In this document: in pieces, positions 5,470-8,080 of the stretch
Numbering within the stretch: position 1 is the stretch's first letter
Layout: each line of letters begins with the position of its first letter
Assembly (NCBI GenBank): GCA_016763735.1
Contig: JAESTE010000146.1
Span: 1-8,080 of the forward strand
Direction: 5' to 3'
From: Nitrospinaceae bacterium
GTDB taxonomy: Bacteria; Nitrospinota; Nitrospinia; Nitrospinales; VA-1
DNA length: 8,080 nucleotides
Made by a program: the position numbers and the translations under genes
The notes under the pieces: generated by a model
What the model was told of the DNA's origin: nothing
What the model saw: the letters and a program-made list of their open reading frames with translations, nothing else
Databases searched by the model: none

Positions 5470-5482
5470 CCCTCTGCGAGGG
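5470..5482. terminator. Candidate terminator hairpin between convergent genes
   Basis: CCCTC-TGC-GAGGG directly follows the stop of the MBL hydrolase gene. A short ATTTTA follows on the plus strand, so termination is plausible but the T-tract is poor and not adjacent. Confidence 0.4.
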
Positions 5483-5493
5483 AGGCAATTTTA

Positions 5494-5508
5494 GCAAACT
5501 TAGTTTGC
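5494..5508. terminator. Second hairpin, overlapping the GT39 stop codon
   Basis: GCAAAC-TTA-GTTTGC are perfect 6-bp arms whose 3-nt loop is the GT39 stop codon (TAA on the minus strand). TAAAATT follows on the minus strand. It may work with the hairpin at 5470-5482 as a bidirectional end of the two convergent genes. Confidence 0.35.
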
Positions 5509-7104
5509 CTTTCCGATGAGTTGATAAGGCTCGAAGGCCGCGTTCATCTCAATGAGAACTTTCTGATCGGAATGTTTTTGCAGCCAAGCCTGGCTTTGGG
5601 ATTTTTTTATCAACAACAGGGCATTGGGTTGTTGCGGGTCTTCGTATGTTTCTGTTATCGGTGAATCCAGATAGTAAAGAAGGTCTTCTCGTACTTTGCC
5701 ATAATTGAACAGGGGCCGATTTTCTGAAATTTGTTTTAGCTCCTCTGCAAAGGGCCGAAACGAAGTGTGTTCGTTGACGATCCTCGCTGCTGGCCCATGA
5801 ACCCCTAGATATAATAGAAAAGCCCAGCCTGCAATTATCCCGCTTATTTTCATTCCCGAATTTTTATGCAACACCAAGGCATACGAGAAAGCCAGCATAC
5901 CTACCGTGCCCACTGCCAGAAGCAGGGTCGAAGGCCGGTGTTTATCGTAAAGTAGTTGCGCCATCCAACGGTCTCGGGAATTAAGAGATAAAGAATCAAA
6001 ATTTAATTCGGGTAACAGGGCGCTGAATGCTAGAACCAGAGCCAAAAGCATCATTATTCCCATAACGATTCGGGTGGGAATAGTTAGACTTTCTTTTGCT
6101 CGCGAAAAAAATACTGCCAGCATAACCGCTCCCATGGGGTACAGCGGCAGGAGGTAGTCGCCTCTTTTTCCCGGAAACAAGGAAAGAAAAATAAAAAGTG
6201 TAGCCAGAGCGATGAGGCAGAATCTCCAGGGGACATCCTGATATTTCTTTCCATGCCAGAGTGCGAACGGCAGGAACAGGCTCCAGGGAGCCATGCCTCC
6301 AAAAATTTGCGGAATATAATAATAAAAAGGTTTGGGATGAATATGTATAGCCTCGCTTCCCGAAACTCTGCCTACGGTTTCCTGATAGATCATTTGGGAA
6401 AACTCTTCTCCGCCAGCCATCAAGCCTACGCCTAGCCAGAGACCCGCCATGGCTAATGGCAATGCTAAGAGATAGGCCCATGGCACCGAAAAGGTTTTGT
6501 GCAAGCGACTGAAAATAAATATTGCCAGTAGAGGAAACAACCACCCCAAAGGGCCTTTGGTCAGTACCGCGAGGCCGATGGCCAGTCCTGCCAGCCATTT
6601 GAGCGATTGCTTTTCGTCGCGTGACAGTTCCCACAGAGCAACAAATGCGAGAGTGATAAAAAAAGTGAAGAGCATATCGATGCGGGCGTGACTCCCCAGA
6701 TAAGCGAATCGCCAACAGGTCGCAATGATCAGCCCTGCTAAACATCCGATGACCGCTGAAAACTGGCGCATGCCGAGAAAGGTGGTGAGAAACACGGTTC
6801 CCACACCCGCTAGAACCGAAGGGATTCTCAAAGAGACTTCACTCACTTCCCCGAAAAGTTTCGAGGTCAAAAGTCCAGACCAGTAAAACAGAGGGGGCTT
6901 GGTGCGTAGTTGCTGCGGATTGATTTGGGGAAGCCAGATGTTGCCGCCCCGCATCATATTTACCACGGGCACGCCTTCACGCGCTTCTCTTTTGGATAGA
7001 TCGGAATGGAAAATGGACCAGGAAAAAAGGAACGCGGCCAGCAAAGCAGGGCCCATTAACAGAAAGGGATTCAACGATCCATTATTAGGTGCGAGTGAGG
7101 GCAC
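5500..7104 (-). CDS. GT39-family membrane glycosyltransferase (ArnT/PMT-like)
   Basis: A 534-residue polytopic inner-membrane protein of the dolichyl-phosphate-mannose mannosyltransferase/ArnT superfamily. Such enzymes move a sugar from a polyprenyl-phosphate donor to a lipid or protein on the periplasmic side. After a first membrane helix (about 15-32) comes the acidic loop DLSKREAREG (35-44, with Asp35, Glu40 and Glu43), then NIWLPQIN and RTKPPLFYW (67-75), both typical of the family. A SHARIDMLFTFF helix, LTKGPLGW and FPGKRGDYLLPLYP follow, with about ten hydrophobic segments in all. The acceptor cannot be named. Start is GTG 7102-7104; AAAAGG (7116-7121) lies 11 nt upstream, rather far, so a start a few codons later is possible. 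It follows the acetolactate synthase gene by 71 bp on the same strand. Confidence 0.88.
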   Translation of the reverse strand: MPSLAPNNGSLNPFLLMGPALLAAFLFSWSIFHSDLSKREAREGVPVVNMMRGGNIWLPQINPQQLRTKPPLFYWSGLLTSKLFGEVSEVSLRIPSVLAGVGTVFLTTFLGMRQFSAVIGCLAGLIIATCWRFAYLGSHARIDMLFTFFITLAFVALWELSRDEKQSLKWLAGLAIGLAVLTKGPLGWLFPLLAIFIFSRLHKTFSVPWAYLLALPLAMAGLWLGVGLMAGGEEFSQMIYQETVGRVSGSEAIHIHPKPFYYYIPQIFGGMAPWSLFLPFALWHGKKYQDVPWRFCLIALATLFIFLSLFPGKRGDYLLPLYPMGAVMLAVFFSRAKESLTIPTRIVMGIMMLLALVLAFSALLPELNFDSLSLNSRDRWMAQLLYDKHRPSTLLLAVGTVGMLAFSYALVLHKNSGMKISGIIAGWAFLLYLGVHGPAARIVNEHTSFRPFAEELKQISENRPLFNYGKVREDLLYYLDSPITETYEDPQQPNALLLIKKSQSQAWLQKHSDQKVLIEMNAAFEPYQLIGKAN

Positions 7105-7115
7105 AGTATTAGTAA

Positions 7116-7130
7116 CCTTTTAATGAAAGG
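7116..7130 (-). promoter_or_regulatory. Small hairpin covering the GT39 ribosome site
   Basis: CCTTT (7116-7120) and AAAGG (7126-7130) pair around a 5-nt loop. On the minus strand the downstream arm is the AAAGG that would serve as Shine-Dalgarno for the GTG start, so the site may be partly hidden. The stem is short and weak. Confidence 0.25.
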
Positions 7131-7175
7131 CGTCCTCGTTTTCCTGGAAAGTTTGACCTGTCACCTGCTGCTACG

Positions 7176-8080
7176 CTAGTGATTTTTCTTTTTCCAGTAA
7201 TCCCGAAGTGATGTAGACGCGTCTAGACAGGTGTCTAGATAGGTATGGTTCGAGGGAATCATCGGCATAACATGGCCGTGGCTTTTGTCGTTGTATGGGT
7301 ACTTCACATCCAGAACGTACGGTCCCTTATGTTTGAGCATGCGCTTCAAAGCGGGAACAACTTCTTCTGGAGTGGTAATACTTTCTGACTTGATTCCAAA
7401 AGCGTGCGCCACTTCGGCAAAGTTGGCATCACCAATAAAAGTGTGGCCTCTGAGAGATTTGTAAAAACGGTCTTCCCATTGCGCAACCATCCCGAGATGA
7501 GCGTTATTGAGGATAATGTTTTTTACAGGAATATTTTCGATTTTTAAAGTTTGTAGTTCCTGAATATTCATCAGAAAACTTCCATCGCCTTCAATGTTGA
7601 TTACCTGTCTTTTTGGGAAAGCCACTTGTGCTCCCATTGCCGCTGGCAGGCCATAACCCATTGCACCCAAACCGGAAGAGCACAGCCAGTTGTTGGGTTT
7701 GTCAAAGTCGAGAAACTGCGCCGCCCACATTTGGTGCTGTCCCACCCCGACTGAGAATATAGCGTCTTTATCAGAGATGTTGTTGATGTGGTGGACAACA
7801 CATTGTGGAACAATTTGTCCCTTGATGCTTTCAAAGGCTAAAGGAAACTCTTTTTTCCAACCCGTGACTTGTTTTATCCAGGGTTTGATATCTTTTTTCG
7901 GCTCTACATATTTGTCGAGAATTTTCAGGGCTTGTTTGACATCGCCTTGAATTGGAATATCGATCAAAATATTTTTATTAATTTCTGATGGGTCGATATC
8001 AATATGAATGAACTGCGCGTCTTTGCAGAACTCGGCAAGTTTTCCCGTAACCCGATCATCGAAGCGCACACCCATGGCGA
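7176..8080 (-). CDS. ilvB: Acetolactate synthase, catalytic subunit, N-terminus beyond the window
   Basis: The C-terminal part (about 301 residues of an expected 560-590) of the TPP-dependent enzyme that condenses pyruvate to 2-acetolactate, or pyruvate with 2-ketobutyrate, in valine, leucine and isoleucine synthesis (EC 2.2.1.6). The fragment opens with GVRFDDRVTGK, the conserved central-domain motif. The TPP domain is intact: GLGAMGYGLPAAMGAQ, then GDG at 163-165 and NN at 190-191 (counted from the Met at 8073-8075), the usual thiamine spacing. LGMVAQWEDRFYK contains the Trp that in plant enzymes is a herbicide-resistance site, and this stretch resembles plant and cyanobacterial enzymes. 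The end reads HVMPMIPSNHTYLDT. No regulatory subunit gene (ilvN/ilvH) follows; the next gene on the strand is GT39. A related TPP carboligase cannot be fully excluded. Confidence 0.92.
   Translation of the reverse strand, partial: AMGVRFDDRVTGKLAEFCKDAQFIHIDIDPSEINKNILIDIPIQGDVKQALKILDKYVEPKKDIKPWIKQVTGWKKEFPLAFESIKGQIVPQCVVHHINNISDKDAIFSVGVGQHQMWAAQFLDFDKPNNWLCSSGLGAMGYGLPAAMGAQVAFPKRQVINIEGDGSFLMNIQELQTLKIENIPVKNIILNNAHLGMVAQWEDRFYKSLRGHTFIGDANFAEVAHAFGIKSESITTPEEVVPALKRMLKHKGPYVLDVKYPYNDKSHGHVMPMIPSNHTYLDTCLDASTSLRDYWKKKNH

Noticed and set aside
5996..6745. 249-residue frame on the minus strand inside the GT39 gene
   Set aside because: Out-of-frame shadow; the GT39 frame carries all the family motifs over this stretch.
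1..8080. A new defence or other multi-gene system
   Set aside because: The unknown helical protein is weakly HEPN-like at most and sits with EthD and SDR genes, not with nucleases, methylases or recombinases. Nothing else in the window supports such a system.

Overview
The window looks like ordinary bacterial chromosome with one small accessory-looking stretch. The organism is probably a Gram-negative bacterium: there is an SspB-type ClpXP adaptor, a membrane glycosyltransferase of the GT39/ArnT type and a metallo-hydrolase with a cleavable export signal. Base composition is uneven, with balanced GC in the alcohol dehydrogenase-like and GT39 genes and clear AT-richness around 2600-3500. I cannot place the lineage with confidence; a deltaproteobacterial or Nitrospinota-like group is only a guess.

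Layout, left to right. 1-870 (minus) is a zinc-type alcohol dehydrogenase-like oxidoreductase whose C-terminus lies outside the window. It is preceded at short distance by a small orphan protein with a TTG start (901-1143, minus). 1144-1576 has no gene but holds two palindromic elements: a 68-bp unit with perfect 15-bp inverted ends and a 139-bp MITE-like unit with perfect 18-bp inverted ends that begin and end in TA. Next comes a minus-strand three-gene set: an uncharacterised AT-rich helical protein (2606-3340), an EthD-domain protein (2229-2591) and a short-chain dehydrogenase/reductase broken by a one-base frameshift (1577-2181). Spacings of 14 and 47 bp suggest one transcript, with a candidate promoter and an 18-bp dyad in front of it.

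3529-3605 (minus) is tRNA-His(GTG) with encoded G-1 and CCA and a good sigma70-like promoter. 3682-4137 (minus) is an SspB-family adaptor whose last residues match the ClpX-docking tail. 4138-4560 has no convincing gene; it holds two 98-99-bp direct repeats, three copies of a 13-base hairpin motif and other GC-rich hairpins. 4561-5469 (plus) is an exported metallo-beta-lactamase-fold hydrolase, convergent with the GT39 membrane glycosyltransferase (5500-7104, minus). 7176-8080 (minus) is the C-terminal half of an acetolactate synthase catalytic subunit, with no regulatory subunit gene immediately after it.

I found no convincing new multi-gene system. The points most worth a second look are the palindromic and direct-repeat elements in the gene-free stretches, the broken SDR inside the EthD operon, and the unknown AT-rich gene with its dyad.
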